Shown: positions 1-7,901 of the stretch, piece by piece
Layout: the number at the start of each line of letters is the position of its first letter
How positions within the stretch are numbered: position 1 is the first letter of the stretch
Translations under genes and position numbers: made by a program
NCBI GenBank assembly: GCA_033764095.1
Contig: JANRJF010000330.1
Span: 1 to 35,853, forward strand
Length of the DNA: 35,853 bases
Reading direction: 5' to 3'
Source of the DNA: JBDTMT01 sp033764095
GTDB taxonomy: Bacteria; Desulfobacterota; Binatia; HRBIN30; CADEER01
Notes under the pieces: model-generated
The model's input: the letters and a program-made list of their open reading frames with translations, nothing else
Told to the model about the DNA's origin: nothing
Database searches by the model: none

Positions 1-648
1 CTGGGCGGGCTGCGCCGCCGCCGCGTCGACGCGGCAGTCGGTGCGCGCGCCGTCGGCCGCCACCAGCCGCACCGCGATGCTGCCGTCGGCCGCCGGCCCG
101 GCGTAGGTGACGCGTTCCGCCGTGCGCGCCACCGCCAGGCAGGCGCGCACCGCCGGCAGCAGCTCCGCCAGGCCGCGCGACCAGTCGTCCGCCGGCTTGG
201 CGTCGAAGCGCGCCCGCGGCGCCCGCGCCACGTCGAGGCTCTCGTCCACCGCGCAGCAGCCGCTGCCGACGCTGCCGTCGGGGAACGCGATCAGCGACCG
301 ATACGGCTGCGGATCGCCGCCGCTCGGCAGGCTGCAGGCCTCGCTGCGCAGCGTCGCGACCAGCGCGTAGGCGCCGGCCAGCGTGTGGCCGCGCCACATC
401 GCCCAGGCCGGCGTGAGCTGGTCGAAGCGGGTGAGGCTGCCGGCCAGCTCCTGGGCGGCGCCGCCGCCGGTGCCGAGCCGGCTGAGGCGGCCGCCACGCC
501 CGTCGAGCAGCAGCTCCCAGCTCGCGTCGTCGGCGCGGCACAGGTAGCGCGTCTGCATCGGCGCCGCCGACGCCGGTGGCGCGGCGGCTGCGGCGAGCGC
601 CAGTGCCAGCAGCGCGCACGCCGCCGTGCGCATCGCTCCGCCGCTCAT
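1..648 (-). CDS. Secreted Cys-containing protein, COG3650-like (3' end outside window)
   Basis: The frame is open for 216 codons from an ATG at 648 to the window edge, so the C-terminus is missing. The ATG overlaps the hflX TGA (ATGA), which indicates translational coupling and fixes the start. Residues 1-30 are a signal peptide: a short Arg-containing n-region, then a Leu/Ala stretch ending near ASA-AP. The mature part begins with Tyr-Leu-Cys, then WELLLDG, and later has Cys-Ser-Leu-Pro and a GSGCCAVDE motif. That Trp/Asp-Gly, Cys, Cys-Cys order resembles COG3650-type periplasmic proteins of unknown function; this family call is from memory and tentative. A second similar segment may follow, since a new region with Tyr and Cys begins near residue 180. 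Likely location is periplasmic or outer-membrane associated. No enzymatic motif is visible. Confidence 0.6.
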   Translation of the reverse strand, partial: MSGGAMRTAACALLALALAAAAAPPASAAPMQTRYLCRADDASWELLLDGRGGRLSRLGTGGGAAQELAGSLTRFDQLTPAWAMWRGHTLAGAYALVATLRSEACSLPSGGDPQPYRSLIAFPDGSVGSGCCAVDESLDVARAPRARFDAKPADDWSRGLAELLPAVRACLAVARTAERVTYAGPAADGSIAVRLVAADGARTDCRVDAAAAQPAQ

Positions 649-1922
649 GCCGGCAGCGGCGCCGGCGCCGCCAACGCTTTGCGGATGCGTCCCGCCACCT
701 TCGGCGGCACGTAGGCGGTGATCTCGTAGGTGCCGTCGTGCAGCGCCTGCTCGGCGACGCGGCCGGCCTGGTGGAGCTGCGCCAGCAGGTCGCCGCGGTG
801 CACTGGAATGAAGACGTGCAGACGCTCCTGCTGGGCCGCCAGCAGGGTGCCGATCTGCCGCACCAACTGCGGCAGGCCGCTGCCGCTGCGCGCCGAGACG
901 CTGCAGGTCGGGCCGCTCACCGCCGGGCGGCCGCCGTCGGGCGGCGGCAGATCGGCCTTGTTGAAGACCGTAATGCGCGGCAGAGCCGCCGCGCCGAGCT
1001 CGCCAAGCACGCGCTCGACCACCGCGATGTGCTCGGCGGCGTGGCGATCGGCGGCGTCGACGACGTGCAGCAGGAGGTTGGCGTTCTGCACCTCCTCCAG
1101 CGTGCTCTTGAAGGCATCGACGAAACCGTGCGGCAGCTTGTGGATGAAGCCGACGGTGTCGACCAGCAGGGCCTCGCCGCCCTCGGCGAAGCGCAGCAGG
1201 CGCACGGTCGGATCGAGCGTCGCGAACAGCTGGTCGGCGACCCAGACGCCGGCGTCGGTCAGCGCGTTCATCAGCGTCGACTTGCCGGCATTGGTGTAGC
1301 CGACCAGCGCCACCGTCGGGTACGGCACCGCGTGGCGCCCGGCGCGGTGCAGGCCGCGCGTGCGCGACACGTTGGCCAGCCGGCGCTTCAGCTGGGCGAT
1401 CTTCTCGCGCACGCGGCGCCGATCGACCTCGAGCTGCGTCTCACCCGGGCCGCGCATGCCGACGACGCCGCCGGCCTGGCGCGACAGGTGGGTCCACGCG
1501 CGCGTCAGCCGCGGCAGCAGGTACTCCAGCTGCGCCAGCTCGACCTGCAACTTGCCGGCCTGCGAGGTGGCGCGTTGCGCGAAGATGTCGAGGATCAGCT
1601 GGGTGCGGTCGATCACCCGCACCGCCAGCGCCTTCTCCAGGTTGCGCTGCTGCGCCGGCGACAGCTCGTCGTCGAAGATCACCAGCGTCGCGCCCTTGGC
1701 CTGCGCCAGCAGGCGCACCGCTTCGATCTTGCCGCTGCCGATCAGCGTGCCCGGCTGCAGCTGCCGCACCGCCTGCACGGCGCGTCCGACCACCAGTGCC
1801 CCCGCCGTGGCGGCGAGGCGGTGCAGCTCGTCGAGCGATTCGTGGACGTCGAGCAGGGCGTCGCGGCCATGGTCGATGGCCACCAGGACAGCCCGGTCGC
1901 GGCTCTGGGCGACGTCGATCAC
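645..1922 (-). CDS. hflX: GTPase HflX
   Basis: HflX is a translational GTPase that binds the 50S subunit and splits stalled or stressed ribosomes. The 425-residue product has the family layout: an N-terminal nucleotide-binding-like domain (about 1-155), the HflX signature RGPGETQLE at 157-165, a coiled linker, and a G domain with P-loop GYTNAGKS (208-215), G3 DTVGF (255-259) and G4 NKAD (321-324). Length matches the family. The start is GTG at 1922: an in-frame stop lies at 1956-1958, no ATG lies between, and the N-terminus then reads as usual for HflX (DESLDEL-like segment at 27-33). It overlaps the downstream secreted-protein gene by 4 bp. It is divergent from the large hydrolase gene, sharing a 160-bp gap with an AT-rich palindrome. 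It is not next to hfq. Confidence 0.95.
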   Translation of the reverse strand: MIDVAQSRDRAVLVAIDHGRDALLDVHESLDELHRLAATAGALVVGRAVQAVRQLQPGTLIGSGKIEAVRLLAQAKGATLVIFDDELSPAQQRNLEKALAVRVIDRTQLILDIFAQRATSQAGKLQVELAQLEYLLPRLTRAWTHLSRQAGGVVGMRGPGETQLEVDRRRVREKIAQLKRRLANVSRTRGLHRAGRHAVPYPTVALVGYTNAGKSTLMNALTDAGVWVADQLFATLDPTVRLLRFAEGGEALLVDTVGFIHKLPHGFVDAFKSTLEEVQNANLLLHVVDAADRHAAEHIAVVERVLGELGAAALPRITVFNKADLPPPDGGRPAVSGPTCSVSARSGSGLPQLVRQIGTLLAAQQERLHVFIPVHRGDLLAQLHQAGRVAEQALHDGTYEITAYVPPKVAGRIRKALAAPAPLPA

Positions 1923-1985
1923 GCCCGCCGACCATCGCGTGCGCGCCGCGCCTGGTCAAGCACCGGCGGATGCCGCTCAGGCGTA

Positions 1986-2001
1986 TTGATAAGAATATCA
2001 A
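1986..2001. promoter_or_regulatory. AT-rich inverted repeat in divergent intergenic region
   Basis: The sequence TTGATA-N4-TATCAA is a perfect 6-bp inverted repeat in the most AT-rich stretch of the gap between divergent hflX (start 1922) and the secreted hydrolase gene (start 2084). Such a site in so GC-rich a genome looks like an operator or a promoter core read in both directions. I could not fit a clear -35/-10 pair with proper spacing. The assignment rests on position and composition only. Confidence 0.35.
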
Positions 2002-2083
2002 CTATTGCCAAAGCGAGCGCCGCGGGAATAGCTTGCCGGCAGACGCCGGGCGGCACCGGCGCGCAATCAGGGGGGACAGGAGA

Positions 2084-4768
2084 ATGCGCAACACGTTCGC
2101 GGGGCGCCTGGCGGTGGGGCTGCTGCTGGTGGCGGCCAGCGCCTCGGCACAACTCGATGCGGCCCAGCAGAAGTGCGTCAACACGCTCAATCAGGACGCC
2201 GCCAAGCTGGCCAAGGCGCAGGGCAAGGACAACCTCGCGTGCCTGAAGGCCGCCGGCGGCGGCAAGTTGGCGAGCGGCCAGACGGCCGACGAGTGCCTGC
2301 TGGCCGACAACAAGGGAAAGATCGCGGCGGCCCGCGCGGCGCTCAGCGCCGACGCCGCCGCGCTGTGCGTCGCCAACCCGCCGAGCTTCGGGCTGCCGGG
2401 CGGCACCGCCGCCGCGGTGATCAACGCCGTCGTGCGCGACCAGTCGCTGGCGCTGCTGGCGGATGTCCTCGGCGCCTCGCTCAGCACCGGCGCGCGCGAC
2501 TGTGCGGCCGACAAGCCCGGCTGTCAGTGCCAGCAGGCGATCGCCAAGGCGTACGAGAAGCTCGCCGCGACCGAGCTGAAGGTGTTCCTCGGCTGCAAGA
2601 AGGCGGCGCTGAAGAACGGCGCGACCTCGAGCGCGGCGCTGGAGGACTGCATCGACGAGGATGCCGACCCCAACTCGATCGACGCCGACAGCAAGGGCAA
2701 GATCGCCAAGAAGGCAGCCAAGATCGCCGACGCGGCGATGAAGAAGTGCGCCACCGCGAACACCGCCGTCGCCCTGCCCGGCCTGTGCGCCGGCCGCACC
2801 GGCGCCAATCTCGGCGCCTGCGTCGCCGACCTGGTCGACTGCCGCGTCTGCGCGATGCTGAACCTCACCGACGGCCTGGCGGTCAACTGCGACGAGTTCG
2901 ACGACGGCGCCGAGAACCTCAGCTGCCCGCGCGACACCTTCACGCTCAAGAGCCCGGCCGAGCCCAACCACACGCCGGGCTCGCCCGGCGTCACGGCGCT
3001 CGCGGCGCTGGTCACGCAGCAGGAGAGCGACGGCGCGGTGAATCTGAACAACGCCCGCTTCACCCGCTTCCGGGCGAGCCCGACCGCCACCGAGCCGGAC
3101 GCGATCCTGGTGCTGGTGCCGGGCTTCGAGGGCGGCGCCAACGACTTCAAGCTGCTCGCCGAGAACCTGATCGCGCGCGTCGCCGCGGACGACGGCCTGA
3201 CCCTGGAGGTGTGGGCCTACGATCGGCGCAGCAACCAGCTGGAGGACACCGCCGGGCTCGACATCGCCGAGGCGATCGACAGCCCGCTGGTCGGCCTCGA
3301 CTGGCTGTTCGGCGGCGAGCTGGCGCTGCCCTTGTCGCCGCAACTGGTGTCGCTCGGCCGCCGCGCCGTCTTCTTCAACGGCCAGGCCGACACCGCCTTC
3401 ATCGCCGACTGGACGCCGCTCACCTTCTCGCGCGACATCGACGCGATCGTCGAGAAGGCGCGGACGGTCGCCAGGAACGGCAACGTCTTCCTCGGCGGCC
3501 ACTCCGCCGGCACCGGCTTCGTCGCCCGCTACGCGGCGACCAACTTCAACCTCACCGGCAGCGGCCCGGCCGACCCGGGCTACGCCAAGCTGCGCGGCCT
3601 GGTGCTGCTGGAGGGGCCCGGCGGCTCGACCAGCGGGACGCCGCTCACCGCCGACTCGCTCGACCGCATCGAGGCGAAGTTCGACGGCGGCCTGTTCGGC
3701 GCGGTGCGCGACAACGCCGCGCGCTGCGTCGACGGCACGACGCCGTGCACCGTCGCCACCGAAGCCAGCGCCTGCGCCGCGTTCACCAACAAGAAGTGCA
3801 CGACCCCGACGACGGCGTACTCGACCTCGGCGCTGCTCAACGCCCGCATCCTCGCCGCCGTCGAGCCGGCCGCCATCCAGGGCGTCAGCGACCCCGACAC
3901 CGGCCAGATCATCCTGCAGGTCGACCAGGGCGCGCCGGGCAACAACGCCGTCGCCAAGGTCCCCGATCTGAGCTCGCTCGCGGTGCTGCCGCAGGCGACG
4001 GTCGAGGGTGGGATCGGCTCGTTCATCGACGACGACGGCATCATCGCCTCGCTGGCGTCCTTCGTCGCCACCTCGGTTGGCGCCACCGGACCGCTGCTCG
4101 GCCCGCTCACCACCTGGCTCGACAACAGCGAGCCGCTGCCGCCGACGGCGCTGCCGGACAACGGACCGGCGCCGACCACCCTGCCCGGCGGCGTCTGGGG
4201 ACAGGAGGTCGAGGCGTCGCGCTTCGACCGCGTGCTCACCACCTTCTTCGCCGGCCACAGCAACTTCACCGACTGGTACTACCCGTCGAGCGGTCTGAGC
4301 GTCACCAGCGTCAGCGGCGTGTGTACGTCCGGCACCTGCACGGCGGGCAACGTCGGCGCGTCGTGCTCCTCGTCCGCGCAATGCTCGCAGTCGGTGTCGC
4401 TCGACTCGACCGCGCTGTCGGTGGGCCGCGGCCGCCGCGACATCGAGAACCTCACCGAGGCGGCAGCCATCGACATCCCGGTGATCGGCTTCGGCGGCAG
4501 CAACGGCCTGGCGCCGGTGCCCGGCCGCTTCACGCCCTTCGCGCAGAGCATCGCCGCCTGCACCGCGCCGAGCTGCTCCGGCGCGCCGCGCGTCGTCGAC
4601 GCCAGCACGCCGAATCCGGCCTTCCCGACCTTCGGCGACGTCGCCGGCGGATTCGAGGTCTACATCAGCGAAGGCTACTCGCACGTCGACGTGCTGACCG
4701 CCGAGGACGATTCGACCAACAACGTCCTCGCCCCGCTCAGCGCCTTCATCGGCCGCAACGCGCAGTGA
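2084..4768 (+). CDS. Large secreted alpha/beta hydrolase with Cys-rich N-terminal domain
   Basis: The 894-residue product starts at an ATG with a strong purine-rich RBS (2071-2083, GGGGGACAGGAGA). Residues 1-22 form a signal peptide ending ASASA-Q. Residues about 25-310 are rich in Cys, Lys and Ala, with spaced Cys (QQKC, LACLKAAG, ADECL, CQCQQ, LGCKK, EDCID), probably a disulfide-bonded helical module. From about residue 340 an alpha/beta hydrolase fold follows: strand and turn VLVPGFEGG, nucleophile elbow GGHSAG with candidate Ser474, and candidate His867 in EGYSHVDV. Two Cys-rich inserts (around 3720-3830 and 4320-4390) interrupt the fold. It may be an extracellular esterase or lipase; the substrate is unknown. 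It stands alone, divergent from hflX, and converges on the small hydrolase gene across a repeat-filled gap. Confidence 0.75.
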   Translation: MRNTFAGRLAVGLLLVAASASAQLDAAQQKCVNTLNQDAAKLAKAQGKDNLACLKAAGGGKLASGQTADECLLADNKGKIAAARAALSADAAALCVANPPSFGLPGGTAAAVINAVVRDQSLALLADVLGASLSTGARDCAADKPGCQCQQAIAKAYEKLAATELKVFLGCKKAALKNGATSSAALEDCIDEDADPNSIDADSKGKIAKKAAKIADAAMKKCATANTAVALPGLCAGRTGANLGACVADLVDCRVCAMLNLTDGLAVNCDEFDDGAENLSCPRDTFTLKSPAEPNHTPGSPGVTALAALVTQQESDGAVNLNNARFTRFRASPTATEPDAILVLVPGFEGGANDFKLLAENLIARVAADDGLTLEVWAYDRRSNQLEDTAGLDIAEAIDSPLVGLDWLFGGELALPLSPQLVSLGRRAVFFNGQADTAFIADWTPLTFSRDIDAIVEKARTVARNGNVFLGGHSAGTGFVARYAATNFNLTGSGPADPGYAKLRGLVLLEGPGGSTSGTPLTADSLDRIEAKFDGGLFGAVRDNAARCVDGTTPCTVATEASACAAFTNKKCTTPTTAYSTSALLNARILAAVEPAAIQGVSDPDTGQIILQVDQGAPGNNAVAKVPDLSSLAVLPQATVEGGIGSFIDDDGIIASLASFVATSVGATGPLLGPLTTWLDNSEPLPPTALPDNGPAPTTLPGGVWGQEVEASRFDRVLTTFFAGHSNFTDWYYPSSGLSVTSVSGVCTSGTCTAGNVGASCSSSAQCSQSVSLDSTALSVGRGRRDIENLTEAAAIDIPVIGFGGSNGLAPVPGRFTPFAQSIAACTAPSCSGAPRVVDASTPNPAFPTFGDVAGGFEVYISEGYSHVDVLTAEDDSTNNVLAPLSAFIGRNAQ

Positions 4769-4783
4769 GGCCGGCGGCCGGCG

Positions 4784-4842
4784 GGTTGTCAGGTTGTTGG
4801 TTGTTAGGTCGGAGGTTTCGAGCGCCATTCCGACCTAACAAC
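4784..4842. repeat. Octad-built inverted repeat after hydrolase stop
   Basis: It begins about 16 nt after the TGA of the secreted hydrolase. The left part is made of 8-bp units (GGTTGTCA, GGTTGTTG, GTTGTTAG). A perfect 14-bp inverted repeat pairs 4800-4813 (GTTGTTAGGTCGGA) with 4829-4842. It would form a stable hairpin in RNA from either strand, so a bidirectional terminator between convergent genes is possible. There is no T-run. It abuts the 167-bp dispersed repeat. Confidence 0.75.
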
Positions 4843-5008
4843 CTGACCTGACACTTCACGCACAGGAGCAAGGCCAACCACCAAGGCACCAAGACACCAA
4901 GCGGACCTCAGACCGTGGTGCCTTGGTGTCTTGGTGGTGATCTTCTCCGCGGCGCGGACGCGCGTTTCTCGCTCGAGTGTTCCGGCGCGGCCGGTGGCGG
5001 TACTAACA
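4842..5008. repeat. 167-bp dispersed intergenic repeat, copy 1
   Basis: By direct alignment it matches 9878-10044 over its whole 167 bp without gaps, with 8 mismatches that I counted. The core is an inverted repeat of 8-bp units (CCACCAAG, GCACCAAG, ACACCAAG against CTTGGTGC, CTTGGTGT, CTTGGTGG) around 4879-4937. The part right of the hairpin (to ACTAACA) is conserved too, so the unit is larger than its hairpin. It has no convincing ORF. It lies between two convergent genes, as does copy 2. The esterase stop codon (TAG, 5010-5012) falls immediately beyond, in GTTAG octads that continue the pattern. Confidence 0.9.
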
Positions 5009-5009
5009 A

Positions 5010-5711
5010 CTAACGACCTGCCGCGAGCCAGTCCGCCAACGCGCGATTCACCGCCGGCGGCGCCTCCAACGTCGACAGGTGGCCGCAGGCCTCGACGATC
5101 ACCAGGCGCGCGCCGCGGATCGCCGCCGCCATGTCGATGGAGAGCGGCGGCGGCGTCAGCTCGTCCTCGCCGCCGACCAGGACCAGCGTCGGGCAGTCGA
5201 TGGTCGGCAGCAGCGGCCGCGCATCGGGGCGCGCGATCTGCGCCTGCTCGTGGCGGATGAAGATCGCGGCGCCGGTCTCCTCCGCCATCGCGGCAACGGT
5301 CGCCTGCAAGGCGGCGTCGGCGGCGAAGCGGCGGCCGATGAACGACGGCGCCAGCTGCGCCGCGGCGGCGCGGAACTCGCCGCGCTCCGACAGCCCGATC
5401 AGCGCGCGGCGCTGCGCGCTCGACTCCGGCGTGTCGGCCAGCGGTGACGAGTCGAGGATGGCCAGGCGGCTGATGCGCGCCGGTGCCTGGGCCCACATCT
5501 GCAGGGCGATGCCGCCGCCCATCGAGAGTCCGGCGAGCGCGAAGCGCGGCGGGGCCGCCGCCAGGATGTGCGCCGCGATCTCGGCCAGCGTCGCGCCGCG
5601 CGAATGGTCGGCGACGATGACCGGGCGCCCGCCGCCGAATGCGGCCACCTGTGGCGCAAACAGGCGCGCCGTGCACAGCAGCCCAGGGACCAACACCAGC
5701 GGTTCAGTCAT
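5010..5711 (-). CDS. Alpha/beta hydrolase (small esterase-like)
   Basis: The 233-residue protein has a compact alpha/beta hydrolase fold without signal peptide, so it should be cytoplasmic. The first strand leads into VPGLLC (8-13, oxyanion region), the nucleophile elbow is GLSMG with Ser63, the acid is Asp183 in GGEDELTP and the base is His211 in CGHLS. This layout resembles small esterases and 3-oxoadipate-enol-lactonase/BioH-like proteins; the substrate cannot be told. The ATG at 5711 is chosen because the family N-terminus (LVLVPG) begins directly there; no strong RBS is visible. Upstream on the same strand are the methyltransferase and TauE genes, separated by a 46-bp heptad repeat, so operon membership is likely but not certain. 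Its TAG stop lies inside GTTAG-type repeat octads. Confidence 0.85.
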   Translation of the reverse strand: MTEPLVLVPGLLCTARLFAPQVAAFGGGRPVIVADHSRGATLAEIAAHILAAAPPRFALAGLSMGGGIALQMWAQAPARISRLAILDSSPLADTPESSAQRRALIGLSERGEFRAAAAQLAPSFIGRRFAADAALQATVAAMAEETGAAIFIRHEQAQIARPDARPLLPTIDCPTLVLVGGEDELTPPPLSIDMAAAIRGARLVIVEACGHLSTLEAPPAVNRALADWLAAGR

Positions 5712-5760
5712 CGTTCGGCGCTGACGCCTGAAAGCTGACGGCCGACAGCCGACTGCCTCA
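5712..5760. repeat. Heptad repeat element between methyltransferase and hydrolase genes
   Basis: From 5720 the plus strand reads in 7-bp units: GCTGACG, CCTGAAA, GCTGACG, GCCGACA, GCCGACT, GCCTCAC. The last unit overlaps the methyltransferase TGA stop (5758-5760, minus strand). The same GCTGAYR-type heptads and the same TGAGGCAG boundary recur at 13801-13990, and similar heptads at 23764-23791. It fills the whole gap between two minus-strand genes. Confidence 0.7.
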
Positions 5761-6486
5761 CACCCTGCGCCCGCCGAACACCGCCAGCTCGAAGACCTTG
5801 AAGAAACAGTCCACGTCGACGTAGCCGAGCTCGCGCAACCAGGCGCACTGCGTCTCGACCGGGGCGAGGATGTTGGCCGCCTTGTCGGGGCGATTGACGA
5901 AGGCCGCCGCGATCTCGTCGCGCGTGCTGCGCGCGCCCTGCGCGTGTTGATGGGCGAGCTGGGCGTCGATGAACAACGCATCGGACATCCGCTCGACGCC
6001 GGGCGTGGCCGAGGCGACGTGCTCGACGTTGACGAACGTCCCGCCGGGCGCCAGCAGCGCCAGGATCTCGCCGTACAGCGCGCGCTTGCGCACGTCGGTG
6101 AGGTGATGGATCGCGTAGCTGGAAGCCACCACGTCGTACGGCGCGCCGTCACGCACCGCGTCCACCCAACCGGGATCGGCGAGGTCGCCAACCGCGAAGC
6201 GCGGCGCGGGCGTGACATCGGACAGCGCGAGGCGCGCCTGCGCCAGCATCGGCTCGGAGAAGTCGACCAGCATCGCCTGCGCCTGCGGCCAGCTCGCCAG
6301 CAGGGTCTGCGCGACGATGCCGGCGCCGCAGCCGAGGTCGACGAAGCGCCGCACCGGGTGCCCGCCGGCGGCGATCACCCGGACCATCATCGCCAGTTGA
6401 TCGGCGCCGTACGGCACGCCGCCGCGCACCTCGCGCACGAAGCGCTCGGCCAGCGCCGCGTCCTGCCAGACGACGTCCTGGCGCAT
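5758..6486 (-). CDS. Class I SAM-dependent methyltransferase
   Basis: The 242-residue protein carries the SAM-binding motif I FVDLGCGAG (48-56), an acidic residue after strand 2 (MLVDFSEPML, 78-87) and a post-I motif VGDLAD, then motif IV-like YDVVASSYAIHHL. This is a Methyltransf_25/12-type Rossmann enzyme acting on a small molecule; no substrate can be named. The C-terminal segment with CAWLRELGYVDVDCFFK is typical of this class. ATG at 6486 was chosen over the longer frame because the upstream codons belong to the TauE coding region in another frame. It starts 8 nt after the TauE stop, so the two are probably co-transcribed. Its stop codon abuts a heptad repeat. Confidence 0.88.
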   Translation of the reverse strand: MRQDVVWQDAALAERFVREVRGGVPYGADQLAMMVRVIAAGGHPVRRFVDLGCGAGIVAQTLLASWPQAQAMLVDFSEPMLAQARLALSDVTPAPRFAVGDLADPGWVDAVRDGAPYDVVASSYAIHHLTDVRKRALYGEILALLAPGGTFVNVEHVASATPGVERMSDALFIDAQLAHQHAQGARSTRDEIAAAFVNRPDKAANILAPVETQCAWLRELGYVDVDCFFKVFELAVFGGRRV

Positions 6487-6494
6487 CGCGCCCG

Positions 6495-6845
6495 TCACTT
6501 CCGGAAGAACATGTCGGCGGAGATGAACAGCATCATCACGGCGAAGCCCTTGCGCAGCAGCGGGCCGGGCACCATCTGCGCCACCCAGCCGCCGAGATAG
6601 CCGCCGGCGACGAAGCCGATCGCGACCAGCACCGCCACCCGCACGTCGATGTGGCCGGCGTTGTAGTAGTGCCAGACGGCGAACAGGCCGAGCGGCGGCA
6701 GCAGCACCGTCAGCGAGGTGCCCTGCGCGGTGTGCTGGCTCATGCCGAACAGGTAGACGAGCAGCGGCACCATGATGAAGCCGCCGCCGAGTCCGGTCAG
6801 GCCGCTGAGCGTGCCGCCGATCAGGCCGACGAGTATTCCGAGCAT
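6495..6845 (-). CDS. TauE/SafE family membrane protein, half-size
   Basis: The 116-residue protein has about four hydrophobic segments. The first hairpin has the family signature SGLTGLGGGFIMVPLLV (residues 14-30), with HTAQGTSL following. The TauE/SafE (DUF81) family comprises putative exporters of sulfite, sulfoacetate or other anions, usually about 250 residues with two repeats. This is a single-repeat form, which also occurs naturally and probably dimerises. The start is ATG at 6845. It is the first gene of a minus-strand group with the methyltransferase (8-nt gap) and hydrolase, and is divergent from the GNAT gene with a 92-bp gap. No sulfur metabolism gene is nearby to indicate a substrate. 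Confidence 0.85.
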   Translation of the reverse strand: MLGILVGLIGGTLSGLTGLGGGFIMVPLLVYLFGMSQHTAQGTSLTVLLPPLGLFAVWHYYNAGHIDVRVAVLVAIGFVAGGYLGGWVAQMVPGPLLRKGFAVMMLFISADMFFRK

Positions 6846-6937
6846 CGCGTCCTCCAGCGCGCCGACTGACCGAGCGTGGAAACGAAGTCAACCGGCCCGG
6901 GCTCGACCCGCGCACACGCCTGTGCAACGCACGCCGC

Positions 6938-7750
6938 ATGCCCCCTGCCCCCGCCGCGTTCGACCTCGCCTCGCCGGGCGGCCGCGCCGCGCTGCTGCGC
7001 GCCATGGACCTCAACTGCTGGGAGATGTACCGCGACATCGCCCGCCTGTGCAGCGGCGCCGAGCTGTTCGAGACCGCCGGGTGCCATCTCACCTACGGGC
7101 CGCGCGGCACCGCCTTCCACAACGCGCTGATGGTGCGCGAGCCGCTGGCGGTCGACGCGTTGCTGGCCATCGCCGAGCGCTTCTATCGCCCGCGGCGCGC
7201 GCCGTACTCGATCTGGTTGCGCGCCCACGCCGACGAGGGGCTGGAGAGCCTGCTGCTCGACCGGGGCTTCTCGCTGTTTCTCACCATGCCCGGCATGGCG
7301 CTGCTCGTCGATCCCGGCACCATCTGCGCGCCGCCGGACCTGGCGATCCGCGCCTGCGTCGACGACGCCGGTCGCGACGCCTACCGGCACGTCTCGGCCG
7401 CGGCCTACGCCACCTACGGTGCGCCGCCGGCGTACGCCGCCGACGCGTTCGCTCGACTGGAGAGCGTCTGCGCGCCGCACATCCAGGGCTTCGTCGGCTG
7501 GTGCGGCGGCGCGCCGGTCGCCGCCGCGGCGGTGTACGTCACGCACGGCGTCGCCGGTATCGGCTGGGTGGGCTGCGTACCCGAGGCGCGCGGCCGGCGC
7601 TTCGCCGAAGCCGTCACCTGGGCGGCGATCCGCGAGGGGCTGCGCCGCGGCGCCGGGTTCGCCAGCCTCCAGGCGTCGCCGATGGGCCGCGGTGTCTACG
7701 AACGCATGGGCTTCATCACCCCGACCGAGTATCGGGTGCTGGTCCGGTAG
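6938..7750 (+). CDS. GNAT family N-acetyltransferase
   Basis: The 270-residue protein has a divergent N-terminal half (about 1-125, with WEMYRDIARL and an aromatic SIWLRAHADEGL segment). The GNAT core is in the C-terminal half: VPEARGRRFAEAVTWAAI matches the acetyl-CoA pyrophosphate loop and helix (R/Q-x-x-G-R type), followed by ASLQASPMGRGVYERMGF, the usual beta-bulge end with (Y/E)RMGF. It may be a tandem or GNAT-fold duplicated enzyme; the acceptor is unknown. Start ATG 6938; an internal ATG at 7004 (MDLNCW) is an alternative because the first 22 residues are Pro/Ala-rich and poorly defined. The TAG stop lies inside a GTAGC-type repeat element. Confidence 0.85.
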   Translation: MPPAPAAFDLASPGGRAALLRAMDLNCWEMYRDIARLCSGAELFETAGCHLTYGPRGTAFHNALMVREPLAVDALLAIAERFYRPRRAPYSIWLRAHADEGLESLLLDRGFSLFLTMPGMALLVDPGTICAPPDLAIRACVDDAGRDAYRHVSAAAYATYGAPPAYAADAFARLESVCAPHIQGFVGWCGGAPVAAAAVYVTHGVAGIGWVGCVPEARGRRFAEAVTWAAIREGLRRGAGFASLQASPMGRGVYERMGFITPTEYRVLVR

Positions 7751-7830
7751 CTCGGGTCGGTAGCCCGGGCCTCTGTGGCCGGTCTTCGATACTCGAAGGA
7801 CTCGAAAGCGGCCACGGAGGACCGCGCTAC
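7747..7830. repeat. GTAGC-type palindromic element at GNAT stop codon
   Basis: The arms at 7760-7781 (GTAGCCCGGGCCTCTGTGGCCG) and 7809-7830 pair at 19 of 22 positions, with a 27-nt loop containing ACTCGAAGGACTCGAA. A partial duplicate of the left end (GGTAGCTCGGG) starts at 7746 and contains the GNAT stop codon TAG (7748-7750). Similar GTAGCGCGG sequences occur at 24466, 24610 and 23725, and a related GTAGCCCG hairpin at 16466-16499. It may act as a terminator or mRNA 3'-end structure. The rest of the gap to clpP (7831-7901) shows nothing else except the RBS. Confidence 0.75.
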
Positions 7831-7901
7831 GAACAAAGGGGCGTTGGCCGACGGCTGCCGAGCATGTACAAACAGTCGGACACACGTCTGGAGGGCGGCA
7901 C

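Noticed and set aside
1919..4828. 969-codon open frame on the minus strand opposite the secreted hydrolase
   Set aside because: Arg/Gly/Ala-rich low-complexity product with no domains; it is the usual antisense shadow in a very GC-rich genome. The plus-strand frame has a signal peptide, a strong RBS and a hydrolase motif.
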